A program made the translations under genes and the position numbers. Below are positions 17,863-29,033 of a stretch of DNA of 64,000 nucleotides, in pieces. The DNA comes from Buttiauxella agrestis ATCC 33320 (lineage in GTDB: Bacteria > Pseudomonadota > Gammaproteobacteria > Enterobacterales > Enterobacteriaceae): contig JALKFA010000001.1 of NCBI GenBank assembly GCA_024169445.1, forward strand, positions 3,100,001 to 3,164,000, written 5' to 3'. The notes under the pieces were generated by a model, which saw nothing but the letters and a program-made list of their open reading frames with translations, made no database searches and was not told the DNA's origin. Within the stretch, counting starts at the first letter, position 1. The number at the start of each line of letters is the position of its first letter.

Positions 17863-18780
17863 TTAATAAGAATAAAATTGTTTCGAAAGCGTTGATTGCT
17901 GCAACTCAGGTGATAATGGCAAGTTGAGCGTAATACCTTCAGGCATGATTGGCTGCATAAACCATTTGTTATAAATAGTAATGAATTCAGTGCTCAACAT
18001 CAGGCGCTTCATCGCGTGATTAATCAACTCCGCAAATTGGGGGTTACCTTTCTGCATCGGCATTCCGATGGGCAGGCGCGGGCTTAGCAAGTCATCTGAT
18101 AGGGTAAACGCCTCGGGATTGGCTGAAAGCGCTATTTGCCCAAGTAATAAAACCTCACTGGAGATAATTGCTGGCGTTCTGCCGCTTTCAAGTTCAGAGA
18201 AGGCTTTAACATTGTCGGTATCAAGGTCAATGTTAAGGGATAGCTGATACAAAGCATTAGCATCCTGGATGTGCCTGACGAACACGGTGCCACTTTTTAC
18301 CATCACCGTATGCCCATTAAGTTCGGTAATGCCCGAAATATCATCTTCCTTACGCGAGACAAAACGAGTTGCCGAAAAGAAATAGGGTTCGGAAAACGTC
18401 ACGGTTTGTTGGCGCTCGGCGGTGTAGATCGTGGGAATACATCCCATATCGATCGTTTTATTTTTGATGGTTAAAAATTGAGTAGCAGTGGTGACTGGAA
18501 CCCAATTAATCTTCAACAATGGCAGATGAAGTTCCTGCCTGATCATGTCGACCAGTTTATAGCAGATATCAATGGAGTATCCGTGTGGTTTGTTATCTGC
18601 AACATAGGAGAAGGGGAAAACATCTGTTTCATAGCTCAGCGTAATCGCGCTGGTTTTCTCGATACTTGAAACAAGCTCATCTGCTCTGCTGGCAGAAGAT
18701 GCCAGCAGGCTGAAGCTAAGCGTCAGTATCAGAGCCAGTGAGGATAATGAATAATTTAAATGAGAGACTCGATTCTTCAT
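17863..18780 (-). CDS. Periplasmic amino-acid-type solute-binding protein 1 of the GGDEF operon
   Basis: 305 residues. The signal peptide is about 33 residues (ending SSASRA). It is a solute-binding protein family 3 domain: ITLSYETDVFPFSYV, HGYSIDICYKLVDMI, TAERQQTVTFSEPYFFSA and LNGHTVMVKSGTV. TAERQ...FSEPYF is the family's ligand-contact Arg region. It is about the same length and organisation as the 296-residue paralogue next door, sharing the IC...MGC cysteine pair. The start overlaps the diguanylate cyclase stop by 4 bases (ATGA), which shows a common transcript. No transporter genes accompany it. It is likely a ligand sensor. Confidence 0.82.
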   Translation of the reverse strand: MKNRVSHLNYSLSSLALILTLSFSLLASSASRADELVSSIEKTSAITLSYETDVFPFSYVADNKPHGYSIDICYKLVDMIRQELHLPLLKINWVPVTTATQFLTIKNKTIDMGCIPTIYTAERQQTVTFSEPYFFSATRFVSRKEDDISGITELNGHTVMVKSGTVFVRHIQDANALYQLSLNIDLDTDNVKAFSELESGRTPAIISSEVLLLGQIALSANPEAFTLSDDLLSPRLPIGMPMQKGNPQFAELINHAMKRLMLSTEFITIYNKWFMQPIMPEGITLNLPLSPELQQSTLSKQFYSY

Positions 18781-20312
18781 GGCTTTTCTATTTTCTCTTG
18801 CCCCGACTCTGTCGTCACTCGGGCATTGCCTGGCGCCGGGTCAAAATAGTTTCCCGCTACAGTCATTGCTTCGTGGTTCATGGTCATGCCGTTAGCGTAG
18901 AAATGAAAGCAGTTGCGGCCGAAGTTTTTGGAGGTGTAAAGCGCGAGATCGGCATGCGCAAATAAATCCTCGCGGGTTTGGCCGTGCTGCGGTGCGCAAG
19001 AAATCCCGATACTGCTACTGATGGCAAAAGTATGCCCACTGCAGTTAAAGGGAGCGTTAAGTGCATGTAACACTTTATTGGCTAACGCCTCGGCTTCTGA
19101 GATCTGGTTGCAATTAACCTGCTGAAGAATGGCAAATTCGTCCCCACCTAAGCGGATAGCCGTATCTCCACTGCTGACCAGGGTGGACAATCTTGTCGCT
19201 GATTCGACGAGCAACTCGTCTCCCACGACATGGCCGTAGGTGTCATTAACAGGTTTAAAATTATCCAAATCGATTAACAGGAGATTAAAAAGGGTGCCTT
19301 CGGTTTTCACTTTGACCAGTCGTCCGTCGATGGAATTTCGATAGGCAACTCTATTAGGTAGTAAGGTCAGAGAATCATGGTGCGCCATGTATTCCATTTT
19401 TAGTGCCATCTCCTGCATGCGTTGCAAATAGCCGCGCTCAACCATAGCGACCCGCAACTTTTCAATCGCCCTGGCGAGCTCACCTATTTCATCCTCCTGA
19501 GACTGGAACGGTGTAACCTGATCGGTTTTTTCATCGGCTATCGATGATACTGCCTGGATAAGACGGGGAACGGGGCGAAAAAGATTACGCACCAGCCAAT
19601 TAACCACAACAACTGTCGCGCCGAGGATTAGAACCAGTATCAGTAAAGTGTGATTCAATAATTGATTATGGATCTCCAACAGTGCGTCACGTTCACCGAT
19701 ACTGGTGACCACAGCACCGAGTAACTTGCCTGACAAATTAACAATTGGAATCGAGCCGACGAAATACTCTTTGCAGCCGACAGTGGCAAATCCACGGTAA
19801 TATTCCTTGAGTGCAAAGCCTGGGCCTTTATTATCATCAGTTATCGTGACTTGTTGTTGCGTTTGGGTATCAATAAAGCCGTGTTTATCATCGTAATACA
19901 ATAACCACGTTGGATTATGAGTTTGCGTTGAAACCAGAGTCAGCATATCGGCTGGATTGAAACCTGTCTGGATTACGCTTTCGTCATCCCATAGCGGTCT
20001 TTCTGATTCAATGCTGACAACCTGTCCTTCGCTATTGGATTTAACAGCAACGGAAGTGTAGATATTACGAATAATATAGCTGGTAATTTGCGAATTAGTC
20101 GCAGCCTGCTTAAACCACTGTGTTTGAGAAATGCGCTTCACTTCAAAAAATCCAGCACCAGAACCAACGCTATAGGCAATCAAGACCCCAAGCATCAGGT
20201 AAATGGCTACCTTACCGGTAATCGAATGATACCAGTGGTACTCCCCATGGTTGTTGGGCACCTTCCTTGCCGGCGGCACAACTTCATGACGAATGAGCTC
20301 TTTATCAACCAT
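18777..20312 (-). CDS. Membrane diguanylate cyclase with periplasmic sensor, HAMP and GGDEF domains
   Basis: 511 residues. TM1 is at about 33-55, a periplasmic sensing region of about 165 residues lies at 56-220 (cache-like, with Cys180), and TM2 at 222-240. A HAMP linker follows at about 241-295 and a coiled segment to 310. The GGDEF domain begins DSLTLLPNR; the active site RLGGDEFAIL has GGDEF at 389-393, and KPVNDTYGHVVGDELL is intact. It should make c-di-GMP. The inhibitory I-site position five residues before GGDEF reads SSGD rather than RxxD, so canonical product inhibition is probably absent. No EAL domain is present. It is the first gene of an operon with two solute-binding proteins. 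Confidence 0.88.
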   Translation of the reverse strand: MVDKELIRHEVVPPARKVPNNHGEYHWYHSITGKVAIYLMLGVLIAYSVGSGAGFFEVKRISQTQWFKQAATNSQITSYIIRNIYTSVAVKSNSEGQVVSIESERPLWDDESVIQTGFNPADMLTLVSTQTHNPTWLLYYDDKHGFIDTQTQQQVTITDDNKGPGFALKEYYRGFATVGCKEYFVGSIPIVNLSGKLLGAVVTSIGERDALLEIHNQLLNHTLLILVLILGATVVVVNWLVRNLFRPVPRLIQAVSSIADEKTDQVTPFQSQEDEIGELARAIEKLRVAMVERGYLQRMQEMALKMEYMAHHDSLTLLPNRVAYRNSIDGRLVKVKTEGTLFNLLLIDLDNFKPVNDTYGHVVGDELLVESATRLSTLVSSGDTAIRLGGDEFAILQQVNCNQISEAEALANKVLHALNAPFNCSGHTFAISSSIGISCAPQHGQTREDLFAHADLALYTSKNFGRNCFHFYANGMTMNHEAMTVAGNYFDPAPGNARVTTESGQEKIEKP

Positions 20313-20745
20313 TGTTCTGTACGTGCTCTTATTAAGTGATTAAAGAAGACTCTGGAGGAAAATTATAAGTTGATAATTTTAATGTTCTTTATAGATCTGA
20401 CTCTAAAATTACGGCTCTGGTAATGTTAGAAAAAAGTACTTACTCGTTACACTTATGAAATAAATGGTTTGGATAACAGGTAATGTTTACATGAGAGGGG
20501 CGGGATTATAAATCTGGCTATTTACTGCGTCAACGATAAATATTATTGTGGTCGATGTCCAAAAATATACACTTTATTCCTCATCTAAATAAATAATTAC
20601 TGTATAAAAATGGACAGTGGATAAGTTTCATTATTAGTGATAATGGATATATTCAGACGATAAAAAAAGCCCACGCAATAGCGTGGACTTTTAATTGTTT
20701 CATCTTCCAGCCCTGAGCATAAAAATGCTGTGGGCTGAAAGGGAA
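20313..20745. other. 433-bp intergenic region upstream of the GGDEF operon
   Basis: AT-rich DNA with no supportable gene. It should carry the promoter of the minus-strand cyclase operon and, at its right end, the ychF terminator. I find no clear regulator site. Confidence 0.5.
20662..20686 (-). terminator. ychF terminator
   Basis: On the minus strand, CCACGC-TATT-GCGTGG extends to GC and ends in seven T residues. It lies about 60 bases after ychF. Confidence 0.85.
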
Positions 20746-21837
20746 TTAGACGTTGAACAAGAAGTTCATTACATCGCCATCTTTAACGATGTAGTCTTTG
20801 CCTTCAGCACGCATTTTGCCAGCTTCTTTCGCGCCTTGCTCACCTTTGTAGGTGATGAAGTCTTCGAAGGCAATAGTCTGAGCACGGATAAAGCCTTTTT
20901 CGAAGTCAGTGTGGATTTTACCCGCAGCTTGTGGAGCTGTAGCGCCAACTGGGATAGTCCATGCACGTACTTCTTTCACGCCAGCGGTGAAGTAAGTTTG
21001 CAGGTTTAATAACTCATAGCCCGCGCGGATAACGCGGTTCAGGCCAGGTTCTTCCAGGCCCATTTCTGCCATGAACTCGTCACGGTCAGCATCGTCAAGT
21101 TCAGCAATATCAGACTCAACGGCGGCACAGACAGCAACAACTACAGAACCTTCAGCAGCGGCGATTTCGCGCACTTTGTCGAGGTATGGGTTGTTTTCGT
21201 AACCGTCTTCATTGACGTTCGCGATATACATCGTTGGTTTCAGCGTCAGGAAGCTCAGGTATTTGATAGCCGCTTTGTCTTCTTCGGTCAGAGGAAGCGC
21301 ACGCAACATACCCGCGTTCTCAAGCTGTGGCAGACATTTTTCCAGCGCAGCCAGTTCAGCTTTTGCGTCTTTATCGCCGCCTTTTGCTTTCTTCTGCACG
21401 CGGTGGATGGCACGTTCGCAAGTATCCAGATCTGAAAGCGCCAGCTCAGTGTTAATGACTTCGATGTCATCGGCTGGATCAACTTTGTTATTCACGTGAA
21501 TGATGTTGTCGTTTTCAAAACAACGCACTACGTGGCCGATGGCTTCGGTTTCGCGAATGTTGGTCAGGAACTGGTTACCCAGGCCTTCACCTTTGGATGC
21601 GCCTTTCACCAGACCGGCGATATCAACGAACTCCATGGTAGTTGGCAGAATGCGCTGTGGTTTTACGATTTCGGCCAGTTTATCCAGACGTGGGTCCGGC
21701 ATTGGTACCACACCAGTGTTCGGCTCAATGGTACAGAACGGGAAGTTTGCAGCTTCGATTCCCGCTTTGGTGAGCGCGTTGAACAGGGTTGATTTACCAA
21801 CGTTCGGCAAGCCGACGATACCGCATTTGAATCCCAT
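20746..21837 (-). CDS. ychF: YchF (OLA1-type) ribosome-binding ATPase/GTPase
   Basis: 363 residues, the usual length. N-terminal G1 motif is GLPNVGKST (residues 8-16) and G3 is DIAGLVKG. An Obg-family coiled-coil insert follows, then the C-terminal TGS domain ending [10 protein letters not shown]. YchF hydrolyses ATP more readily than GTP because the G4 motif is altered, here NVNED. It binds ribosomes and takes part in stress responses. It is followed upstream by pth as in E. coli, with a 137-bp gap. Confidence 0.97.
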   Translation of the reverse strand: MGFKCGIVGLPNVGKSTLFNALTKAGIEAANFPFCTIEPNTGVVPMPDPRLDKLAEIVKPQRILPTTMEFVDIAGLVKGASKGEGLGNQFLTNIRETEAIGHVVRCFENDNIIHVNNKVDPADDIEVINTELALSDLDTCERAIHRVQKKAKGGDKDAKAELAALEKCLPQLENAGMLRALPLTEEDKAAIKYLSFLTLKPTMYIANVNEDGYENNPYLDKVREIAAAEGSVVVAVCAAVESDIAELDDADRDEFMAEMGLEEPGLNRVIRAGYELLNLQTYFTAGVKEVRAWTIPVGATAPQAAGKIHTDFEKGFIRAQTIAFEDFITYKGEQGAKEAGKMRAEGKDYIVKDGDVMNFLFNV

Positions 21838-21974
21838 GGTTTAATTCACCTTAATTACTTGATATTCAATGAGTTGATGTTGTCTCATTGATAAAATGAT
21901 CATAACTTTCCACATTATACACCCAAACGGCATATAACGGGCGCAGAAATCCTTGCTGAAAGCCGCGAGAACGT

Positions 21975-22559
21975 TTATTGCGCTTTAAAGGCGTGCAGGC
22001 GATTGGTGGCTTTGGTTAAACCTTCCTTCAGCCATACCTCAGTGCAACGTGCCGCTTCGTCTACTGCATCATCAATCAGCTTCTGTTCGCTAAGGGGAGG
22101 TTTGCCCAGCACAAAGCCGACAACTTTGTTTTTATCACCAGGATGGCCGATTCCGACGCGTAAGCGGTGAAAGTTAGGGTTATTGCCCAGTTTGCTGATG
22201 ATGTCTTTCAGGCCATTGTGGCCACCGTGGCCGCCGCCGAGTTTGAATTTTGCTACACCTGGCGGTAGATCTAACTCATCGTGCGCAACAAGAATTTCAT
22301 CTGGCGCGATGCGGAAAAATGTCGCCATCGCCCCAACAGCTTTACCACTGAGGTTCATAAACGTGGTTGGCACCAACAGGCGAACATCTTCACCGGCAAG
22401 GTTTATGCGCGCTGTGTAACCGAAGAATTTGCTTTCTTCTTTGAGCGACTGATTATGGCGCTGTGCAAGCAGATCCACATACCAGGCTCCTGCGTTATGG
22501 CGGGTTGCAGCATATTCCGCACCTGGATTTGCCAGGCCAACAATTAATTTAATGCTCAC
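21975..22559 (-). CDS. pth: Pth, peptidyl-tRNA hydrolase
   Basis: 194 residues from a GTG at 22559 ([13 protein letters not shown]), the same length as E. coli. AGGA lies 8 bases before this GTG; a longer ATG frame from 22583 has no homology. Catalytic His is in [10 protein letters not shown] and Asp in [22 protein letters not shown] is the family signature. It frees tRNA from drop-off peptides. It is divergent from ychH. Confidence 0.97.
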   Translation of the reverse strand: MSIKLIVGLANPGAEYAATRHNAGAWYVDLLAQRHNQSLKEESKFFGYTARINLAGEDVRLLVPTTFMNLSGKAVGAMATFFRIAPDEILVAHDELDLPPGVAKFKLGGGHGGHNGLKDIISKLGNNPNFHRLRVGIGHPGDKNKVVGFVLGKPPLSEQKLIDDAVDEAARCTEVWLKEGLTKATNRLHAFKAQ

Positions 22560-22732
22560 GTTTAATATCCTGAAAACAGACAAGAGCCGCGTAGTTTACT
22601 GTGCCCAGGACTCGATGACAAAGAAGCAATGCAATCCCTATTCAAGTGTTGAATAGTTCACCATCTAAACAATTAGAATTTCATGCTATTCAGCGAGTTA
22701 TTTGTAAATATATGTAGGCTTTCATTCGTAAT

Positions 22733-22776
22733 TGTGATCGCCCACGCACATAATTCGAAGCGGTGTTGTCTATACT
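22733..22776 (+). promoter_or_regulatory. ychH promoter with CRP-like site
   Basis: TGTGATCGCCCACGCA (22733-22748) has one full and one weak CRP half-site. TATACT at 22771-22776 is a likely -10. The centre of the CRP site falls about 41.5 bases before the predicted start near 22782, the class II geometry. E. coli ychH is CRP-controlled. Confidence 0.55.
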
Positions 22777-22833
22777 TTACACACAAGGAATGGGGATTTC
22801 CCCCGCCGACCCAGGTACACCCGGAGGTGACAT

Positions 22834-23112
22834 ATGAAACGCAAAAACGCTTCATTACTCGGCAACATTTTCATGGGCTTGGGGCTTGTCGTCATGGTGG
22901 GTGGTGTTGGTTACTCAATTTTAAACCAACTCCCTCAATTCAATTTCCCGCAATATTTCGCCCACGGTGCTGTGTTAAGCATTTTTGTTGGTGCGGTGCT
23001 TTGGCTGGCTGGTGCGCGTGTCGGTGGGCACGAACAAGTTGGCGACCGTTACTGGTGGGTGCGCCACTTTGATAAACGTTGCCGCCGCGATGACAGCCAT
23101 AAACATAGTTAA
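22834..23112 (+). CDS. ychH: YchH, stress-related inner-membrane protein
   Basis: 92 residues with two membrane spans (NIFMGLGLVVMVGGVGYSI and AVLSIFVGAVLWLAGA), a PQFNFPQYFAHG loop and a charged C-terminus (RYWWVRHFDKRCRRDD). It matches E. coli YchH, a small protein induced by stress and implicated in biofilm and adhesion. GGAGGTGA before the ATG is a strong ribosome site. Divergent from pth; a strong terminator follows. Confidence 0.93.
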   Translation: MKRKNASLLGNIFMGLGLVVMVGGVGYSILNQLPQFNFPQYFAHGAVLSIFVGAVLWLAGARVGGHEQVGDRYWWVRHFDKRCRRDDSHKHS

Positions 23113-23130
23113 CTAAATTTAGAAAATGAA

Positions 23131-23160
23131 AACGGTTCTGTCGCAGAACCGTTTTTTTTT
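23131..23160 (+). terminator. ychH terminator
   Basis: AACGGTTCTG-TCG-CAGAACCGTT followed by a run of T residues (10-bp perfect stem). It lies between convergent ychH and dauA and may work in both directions. Confidence 0.92.
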
Positions 23161-23170
23161 GGCAAAAACT

Positions 23171-24877
23171 TTACTCAGCCAATGCAGCCTGAATATCCGG
23201 GAAGAAAGCAAGGCGACCCGCAATGGGCTTAACACCGGCTCGAGCCAGTGTTTTAAGCGGCTGAAACTCCAGATTAGTTACCCGCAATTCGCAACCTTCC
23301 GGCAGTTTTTCCACAAAACGTTGAAACGCATCCAGTCCACCGGCATCCAGTACCGGAACGGCATCCCATTGCAAAATAATCAGATGATTTTGCTCAACGC
23401 GCTGGGCGAGATCATTAAATAATCCCTCGGCGGCGGCGAAGAATAGCGGCCCGGTGACGCGTAATGCCAGCACACCTTCTGGCGTAGGAATGTTTACCGG
23501 TGCCAGACGGGTCATGCGGGCAATGCGACGCATAAACAGTAAAGAGGCCAGCACAATCCCCACGCTAATCGCGATAACCATATCGAACAGCACCGTTAAC
23601 GACATGCAGATAAGCATGACGATGATGTCGTCTTTCGGCGCACGGCGCAGCAGGCTGACCACTTTATGCGCTTCACTCATATTCCACGCCACCATTAGCA
23701 GCAGGGCGGCCATTGCGGAAAGCGGCAACCAGGAAAGCAGAGGGGCCAGCACCAATAACGCCATAATCACCAGCAATGCGTGAATCACGGCAGCCATCGG
23801 TGATGTTGCGCCAGCGCGCACGTTGGCGGCCGACCGGGCAATGGCGGCGGTGGCAGTAATCCCACCAAAGAATGGTGCAATGATATTGCCCATCCCCTGG
23901 CCGATAAGTTCGCTGTTGGCGTTATGTTTGGTGCCCGTCATACCATCTAACACCACGGCGCACAGCAGCGATTCAATTGCGCCGAGCATCGCCATCGAAA
24001 AGGCTGCCGGGAGCAGGGCGCTTAAAGAATCCCAGCTCAGCGTGAAGTTTGAGTTGGGAATATTCCACGGCAGCATCAGTTGTGGCAACAGTTGTGGAAT
24101 GCCATTGCCCTGGGTGCCGTCAGCCAATACGTAGTGGAAGCGTGAACCGATAGTCGCCACATCGAAGCCTGCTGCATGTACCGCTGCCATGGTGGCACAG
24201 CCTGCCAGCAGTGCCGGTAAGTGGCCGGGTAAACGAATGCCAAAACGCGGCCAGAGAATCAACACGCCGAGTGTCACGATGCCAATTGCCGCATCGCCGA
24301 GATTAATTGTTGGCATCGCCATCGCCAGCGCCGCCACTTTATTCAGGTAGTGTTCCGGCACGTGTTCCAGCGTCAGGCCAAAGAAATCTTTCACCTGCAT
24401 AGTGGCGATGGTAATCCCAATCCCGGAGGTAAAACCGAGTGTTACGGAAAGCGGGATGTATTCAATCAGGCGGCCAAACCGCGCCAAACCAAACAAAATA
24501 AGAAACACGCCGGACATCAATGTGGCGATGAGTAAACCCGCAAGGCCGAACTGTTGCGCCACCGGATAGAGGATCACCACAAACGCCGCTGTTGGGCCGG
24601 AAACACTGAAACGTGAACCGCCGCTTAAGGCAATCACAATCCCGGCAATCGCTGAAGTATACAGGCCATACTGCGGGGCGACACCGCTGCCAATCGCTAA
24701 CGCCATCGCCAGGGGAATAGCAATAATCCCTACGGTAATACCAGCGATAACATCGCGGCTAAAACGAGAAACCGTGTATTTCTCTCGCCAACAAGCGTCT
24801 ACCAGAGCGCGGAAAGGTAATATAGAAGAAGATACGTTTTTCACTTTGATTCCATCCGTGAGCGCATCATCTGTCAT
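23171..24877 (-). CDS. dauA: DauA (YchM), SulP-family C4-dicarboxylate transporter
   Basis: 568 residues, about 9 longer than E. coli at the N-terminus. It has a SulP/SLC26 transport core of about 10-14 spans ([53 protein letters not shown]) and a C-terminal STAS domain ([19 protein letters not shown]). DauA imports succinate aerobically at acidic pH and affects DctA. The ribosome site for ATG 24877 is weak; an internal GTG about 11 codons in is an alternative start. No partner genes adjoin. Confidence 0.94.
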   Translation of the reverse strand: MTDDALTDGIKVKNVSSSILPFRALVDACWREKYTVSRFSRDVIAGITVGIIAIPLAMALAIGSGVAPQYGLYTSAIAGIVIALSGGSRFSVSGPTAAFVVILYPVAQQFGLAGLLIATLMSGVFLILFGLARFGRLIEYIPLSVTLGFTSGIGITIATMQVKDFFGLTLEHVPEHYLNKVAALAMAMPTINLGDAAIGIVTLGVLILWPRFGIRLPGHLPALLAGCATMAAVHAAGFDVATIGSRFHYVLADGTQGNGIPQLLPQLMLPWNIPNSNFTLSWDSLSALLPAAFSMAMLGAIESLLCAVVLDGMTGTKHNANSELIGQGMGNIIAPFFGGITATAAIARSAANVRAGATSPMAAVIHALLVIMALLVLAPLLSWLPLSAMAALLLMVAWNMSEAHKVVSLLRRAPKDDIIVMLICMSLTVLFDMVIAISVGIVLASLLFMRRIARMTRLAPVNIPTPEGVLALRVTGPLFFAAAEGLFNDLAQRVEQNHLIILQWDAVPVLDAGGLDAFQRFVEKLPEGCELRVTNLEFQPLKTLARAGVKPIAGRLAFFPDIQAALAE

Positions 24878-24935
24878 TTATGAGGGATATGGCAGGTGAA
24901 GGAGGCATTGGTTTAATAAATACATACTACAAAAG

Positions 24936-24962
24936 AAAAAACCCGCCGCAGCGGGTTTTTTT
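24936..24962 (-). terminator. prs terminator (bidirectional)
   Basis: AAAAACCCGC-CGCA-GCGGGTTTTT: 10-bp stem with T-runs on both strands. It lies 13 bases after prs. Confidence 0.9.
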
Positions 24963-24974
24963 AAACGAGTTCGA

Positions 24975-25994
<1,020 letters not shown>

Positions 25995-26044
25995 CAGGCG
26001 GTGTATAAAGAGCTTGATGCAACGTCTGAAACAAGGTGACGTTG

Positions 26045-26914
26045 TCACCAATACTCAGCTTGCCCGGATATGGCCTGATGCAGCGGGGAGACATTAACGC
26101 CTCGCGCAACAAACCCATGCAGCCATTCCGGGGCTTGCTTAAGCACCTGGCGGGCAGCGTTCTCGGTGTCAAATTCAGCAAACACACAAGCGCCGGTGCC
26201 GGTCAGGCGCGACGGCGCGTATTCTAACAGCCAGGAAAGCAGCTCATCAACCTTACGAAAACGTTTTCTTGCGATAACCTCACAATCATTACCAAATTCA
26301 CAGTTTAATAACGTGTCAATTGATCTGATCGGGGTATTTCGTGGTAGCTCTGGATCTTTGAAAATGACAGGCGTGGGAATGCTGACGCCAGGATGTGCAA
26401 CCAGGTACCACTTTTCCGGTGGAGAGACGGGGGTGAGCTTCTCACCAACACCTTCGGCAAAAGCGGCAAATCCACGCACGAATACGGGGACGTCGGCGCC
26501 GAGAGTGATACCCAACGCCGCCAGTTGATCTTCAGTCAGGCCGGTGTTCCACACATGGTTTAGCGCCACCAACACTGTTGCTGCATTTGATGACCCGCCA
26601 CCTAAACCGCCGCCCATTGGCAATCGTTTTTCAACGCTGATTTCTGCCCCAGCACCCTGCGGCAACGTGCCCATCAGCAGGGCGGTGTCTTGCAATAATC
26701 GAGCCGCGCGGACAATTAAATTCTCTTCATCCGGCACCCCTTCAATCGGAGTAGCTAAGCGAATTTGACCATCATTTGTCGGCTCAATGCTGAGGGTGTC
26801 GCCATAATCAAGGAACTGAAATAAAGTTTGTAAATTATGGTATCCGTCTGCACGACGACCGGTGATATACAAAAATAAATTCAGTTTTGCTGGGGATGGC
26901 CAACGTTTTCTCAT
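26045..26914 (-). CDS. ispE: IspE, 4-(cytidine 5'-diphospho)-2-C-methyl-D-erythritol kinase
   Basis: 289 residues (E. coli 283; the C-terminus [11 protein letters not shown] is slightly longer). GHMP kinase fold: [13 protein letters not shown] at the N-terminus, ATP loop [15 protein letters not shown], catalytic ADVPVFV, and CVFAEFDTE near the end. It phosphorylates CDP-methylerythritol in the MEP isoprenoid pathway. The ATG overlaps the lolB stop by one base (TAATG). It is the gene before prs on the same strand. Confidence 0.96.
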   Translation of the reverse strand: MRKRWPSPAKLNLFLYITGRRADGYHNLQTLFQFLDYGDTLSIEPTNDGQIRLATPIEGVPDEENLIVRAARLLQDTALLMGTLPQGAGAEISVEKRLPMGGGLGGGSSNAATVLVALNHVWNTGLTEDQLAALGITLGADVPVFVRGFAAFAEGVGEKLTPVSPPEKWYLVAHPGVSIPTPVIFKDPELPRNTPIRSIDTLLNCEFGNDCEVIARKRFRKVDELLSWLLEYAPSRLTGTGACVFAEFDTENAARQVLKQAPEWLHGFVARGVNVSPLHQAISGQAEYW

Positions 26915-27537
26915 TATTTGACTGTCCAGTTATCCATTTTGAGTTTGATACGCTGTGAGCCTTCGCGCAGTTCCATATTTGACGGCAGAGCAGGCTGCAC
27001 ACTGTCGTCATAATCGCTATACACCACTTTCCAGGTTTTGCCGTCCTGGGTGTAGTTGATTTCACTCAGGCGATATTGAGCATCAATTTTATAGTCAGTG
27101 GCCTCACCCGGCAGGCCGAGGATCCATTGACGCAGGCTATTGAGCGGAATAGGCATTCCCGTCAATTTACCCACCATCTCTTCTGCATTATCGGCGACGT
27201 ACTTTTTGCCATTGCGGTCAGTCAGTTGCACGACACCAGGCTGCGCATTGAGCTCAAGCTCGGTGCTGCCTAACGGGTTAGTCAATAATAAGCGATAGCG
27301 ATCCGGCGAGGTTTGTTGCCAGTTATAGCGTGCATAAACTTTTTGACTATCGGAGAGATAAGCAAAAGCACCACGTGTTTGATATTGGGTGATTTTTTGT
27401 ACTTGTTGCTGGTGTTGTAACCACTGCGGAGAGTCAGGACTTTTGCCTGGACCGCTTGGTTTTGGCGTGACACAAGCAGTCAAAATAAGGCTTGCCAGTG
27501 GCGCAAGGCGCAGCAGACGGGCTTTCGTCATAGACAT
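26914..27537 (-). CDS. lolB: LolB, outer-membrane lipoprotein receptor
   Basis: 207 residues. Lipobox ILTAC with Cys22; mature fold is the LolA/LolB half-barrel, with [20 protein letters not shown] and [15 protein letters not shown]. It accepts lipoproteins from LolA and inserts them in the outer membrane, including Lpp encoded in this window. First gene of lolB-ispE(-prs), divergent from hemA. Two ATGs are possible in the start area. Confidence 0.95.
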   Translation of the reverse strand: MSMTKARLLRLAPLASLILTACVTPKPSGPGKSPDSPQWLQHQQQVQKITQYQTRGAFAYLSDSQKVYARYNWQQTSPDRYRLLLTNPLGSTELELNAQPGVVQLTDRNGKKYVADNAEEMVGKLTGMPIPLNSLRQWILGLPGEATDYKIDAQYRLSEINYTQDGKTWKVVYSDYDDSVQPALPSNMELREGSQRIKLKMDNWTVK

Positions 27538-27741
27538 AGAGGCAACGGTTCCTTCTCATTAATTTTAGTTGTTAACTGTTTATGCTAGCGGCGCATAGTC
27601 AGGTCGTCTATGGTCATGTTGTCTTAAATCATTAATTGTAGTGATACCCCACAAGGAGTGGCTCCCTTTTATTGACTGCACGCATCCTGTATGATGCGCC
27701 GAGTTAATCCTTATCAACATCGGTATTACTCAGACCGCTCA

Positions 27742-28998
27742 ATGACCCTTTTAGCGCTTGGCATCAACCATAAAACAGCTCCAGTCTCGTTGCGAGAACG
27801 TGTTACGTTTTCGCCGGACACGCTCGACCAGGCATTGAACAGCCTGCTCGAACAGCCGATGGTGCAAGGTGGGGTGGTGTTGTCGACGTGTAACCGGACT
27901 GAGCTGTATCTGAGCGTCGAAGAACAGGAAGACCTGCACGAGCAGCTCGTGCGCTGGCTATGTAATTACCACAACCTCAACGAAGAGGAAGTGCGTAAAA
28001 GCCTGTACTGGCATCACGACAACGACGCAGTCACCCATTTAATGCGTGTCGCAAGTGGTCTTGATTCGCTGGTGCTCGGCGAGCCACAAATCCTCGGGCA
28101 GGTTAAAAAGGCCTTTGCCGACTCACAAAAAGGGCATTCGCTTTCCAGCGAACTGGAGCGCATGTTCCAGAAGTCCTTCTCCGTTGCCAAGCGTGTTCGC
28201 ACCGAAACCGAAATCGGCGCGAGTGCCGTATCCGTAGCGTTCGCGGCCTGCACCCTGGCACGACAAATTTTCGAATCCTTATCGACTGTCACCGTGTTGC
28301 TGGTTGGTGCGGGTGAAACCATTGAACTAGCGGCGCGTCATTTACGTGAACACAACGTTCAGAAGATGATTATTGCCAACCGCACGCGTGAACGCGCTCA
28401 GGTGCTGGCTGATGAAGTCGGTGCCGAGGTAATAAGCCTGAGTGACATTGATTCTCGCTTGCAGGAAGCTGACATTATTATTAGTTCCACCGCCAGCCCA
28501 CTGCCAATCATTGGTAAAGGCATGGTCGAACGCGCGTTAAAAGCTCGCCGCAACCAGCCGTTACTGTTAGTCGATATCGCCGTCCCGCGCGATGTTGAGC
28601 CGGAAGTAGGCAAACTGGCGAACGCCTATCTGTATAGCGTTGACGACCTTCAGGCGATAATTCAAAGCAACCTCGCGCAGCGCAAGGCTGCCGCCGTTGA
28701 AGCTGAAACGATTGTCGCACAGGAAAGTGGTGAGTTCATGGCCTGGTTGCGTGCCCAAAGCGCAACGGAAACTATCCGTGAATACCGCTCACAAGCAGAA
28801 CAGGTTCGTGATGACCTGGCTGCTAAGGCTATCGCCGCGCTCCATCAGGGTGCCGATGCCGAAACAGTCCTTCAGGATTTGGCATGGAAATTAACCAACC
28901 GCCTGATCCACGCTCCAACCAAATCGCTCACGCAGGCTGCCCGTGACGGGGATGACGAACGCCTGCAGATTCTGCGCAACAGCCTCGGGCTGGATTAG
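27742..28998 (+). CDS. hemA: HemA, glutamyl-tRNA reductase
   Basis: 418 residues from ATG 27742 ([20 protein letters not shown]), as in E. coli; a longer frame to 27691 is unlikely. Catalytic Cys is in [12 protein letters not shown]. The NADPH site is [17 protein letters not shown] and the C-terminal dimerisation helices end NSLGLD. It reduces glutamyl-tRNA(Glu), the first step of C5 haem synthesis, and its stability is haem-regulated through the N-terminus. It heads hemA-prfA-prmC-sirB2-sirB1-kdsA. Confidence 0.98.
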   Translation: MTLLALGINHKTAPVSLRERVTFSPDTLDQALNSLLEQPMVQGGVVLSTCNRTELYLSVEEQEDLHEQLVRWLCNYHNLNEEEVRKSLYWHHDNDAVTHLMRVASGLDSLVLGEPQILGQVKKAFADSQKGHSLSSELERMFQKSFSVAKRVRTETEIGASAVSVAFAACTLARQIFESLSTVTVLLVGAGETIELAARHLREHNVQKMIIANRTRERAQVLADEVGAEVISLSDIDSRLQEADIIISSTASPLPIIGKGMVERALKARRNQPLLLVDIAVPRDVEPEVGKLANAYLYSVDDLQAIIQSNLAQRKAAAVEAETIVAQESGEFMAWLRAQSATETIREYRSQAEQVRDDLAAKAIAALHQGADAETVLQDLAWKLTNRLIHAPTKSLTQAARDGDDERLQILRNSLGLD

Positions 28999-29033
28999 CA
29001 AATAAACTCTTATTACAAGGTGAAACACCGCCC

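Noticed and set aside
18271-18474. Plus-strand frames opposite the binding-protein genes
   Set aside because: They are short shadows without initiation signals, and the minus-strand frames have signal peptides and family motifs.
22559-22834. Minus-strand 22583 ATG as the pth start
   Set aside because: The GTG at 22559 has the ribosome site and gives the exact family length of 194 residues; the extra residues have no homology.
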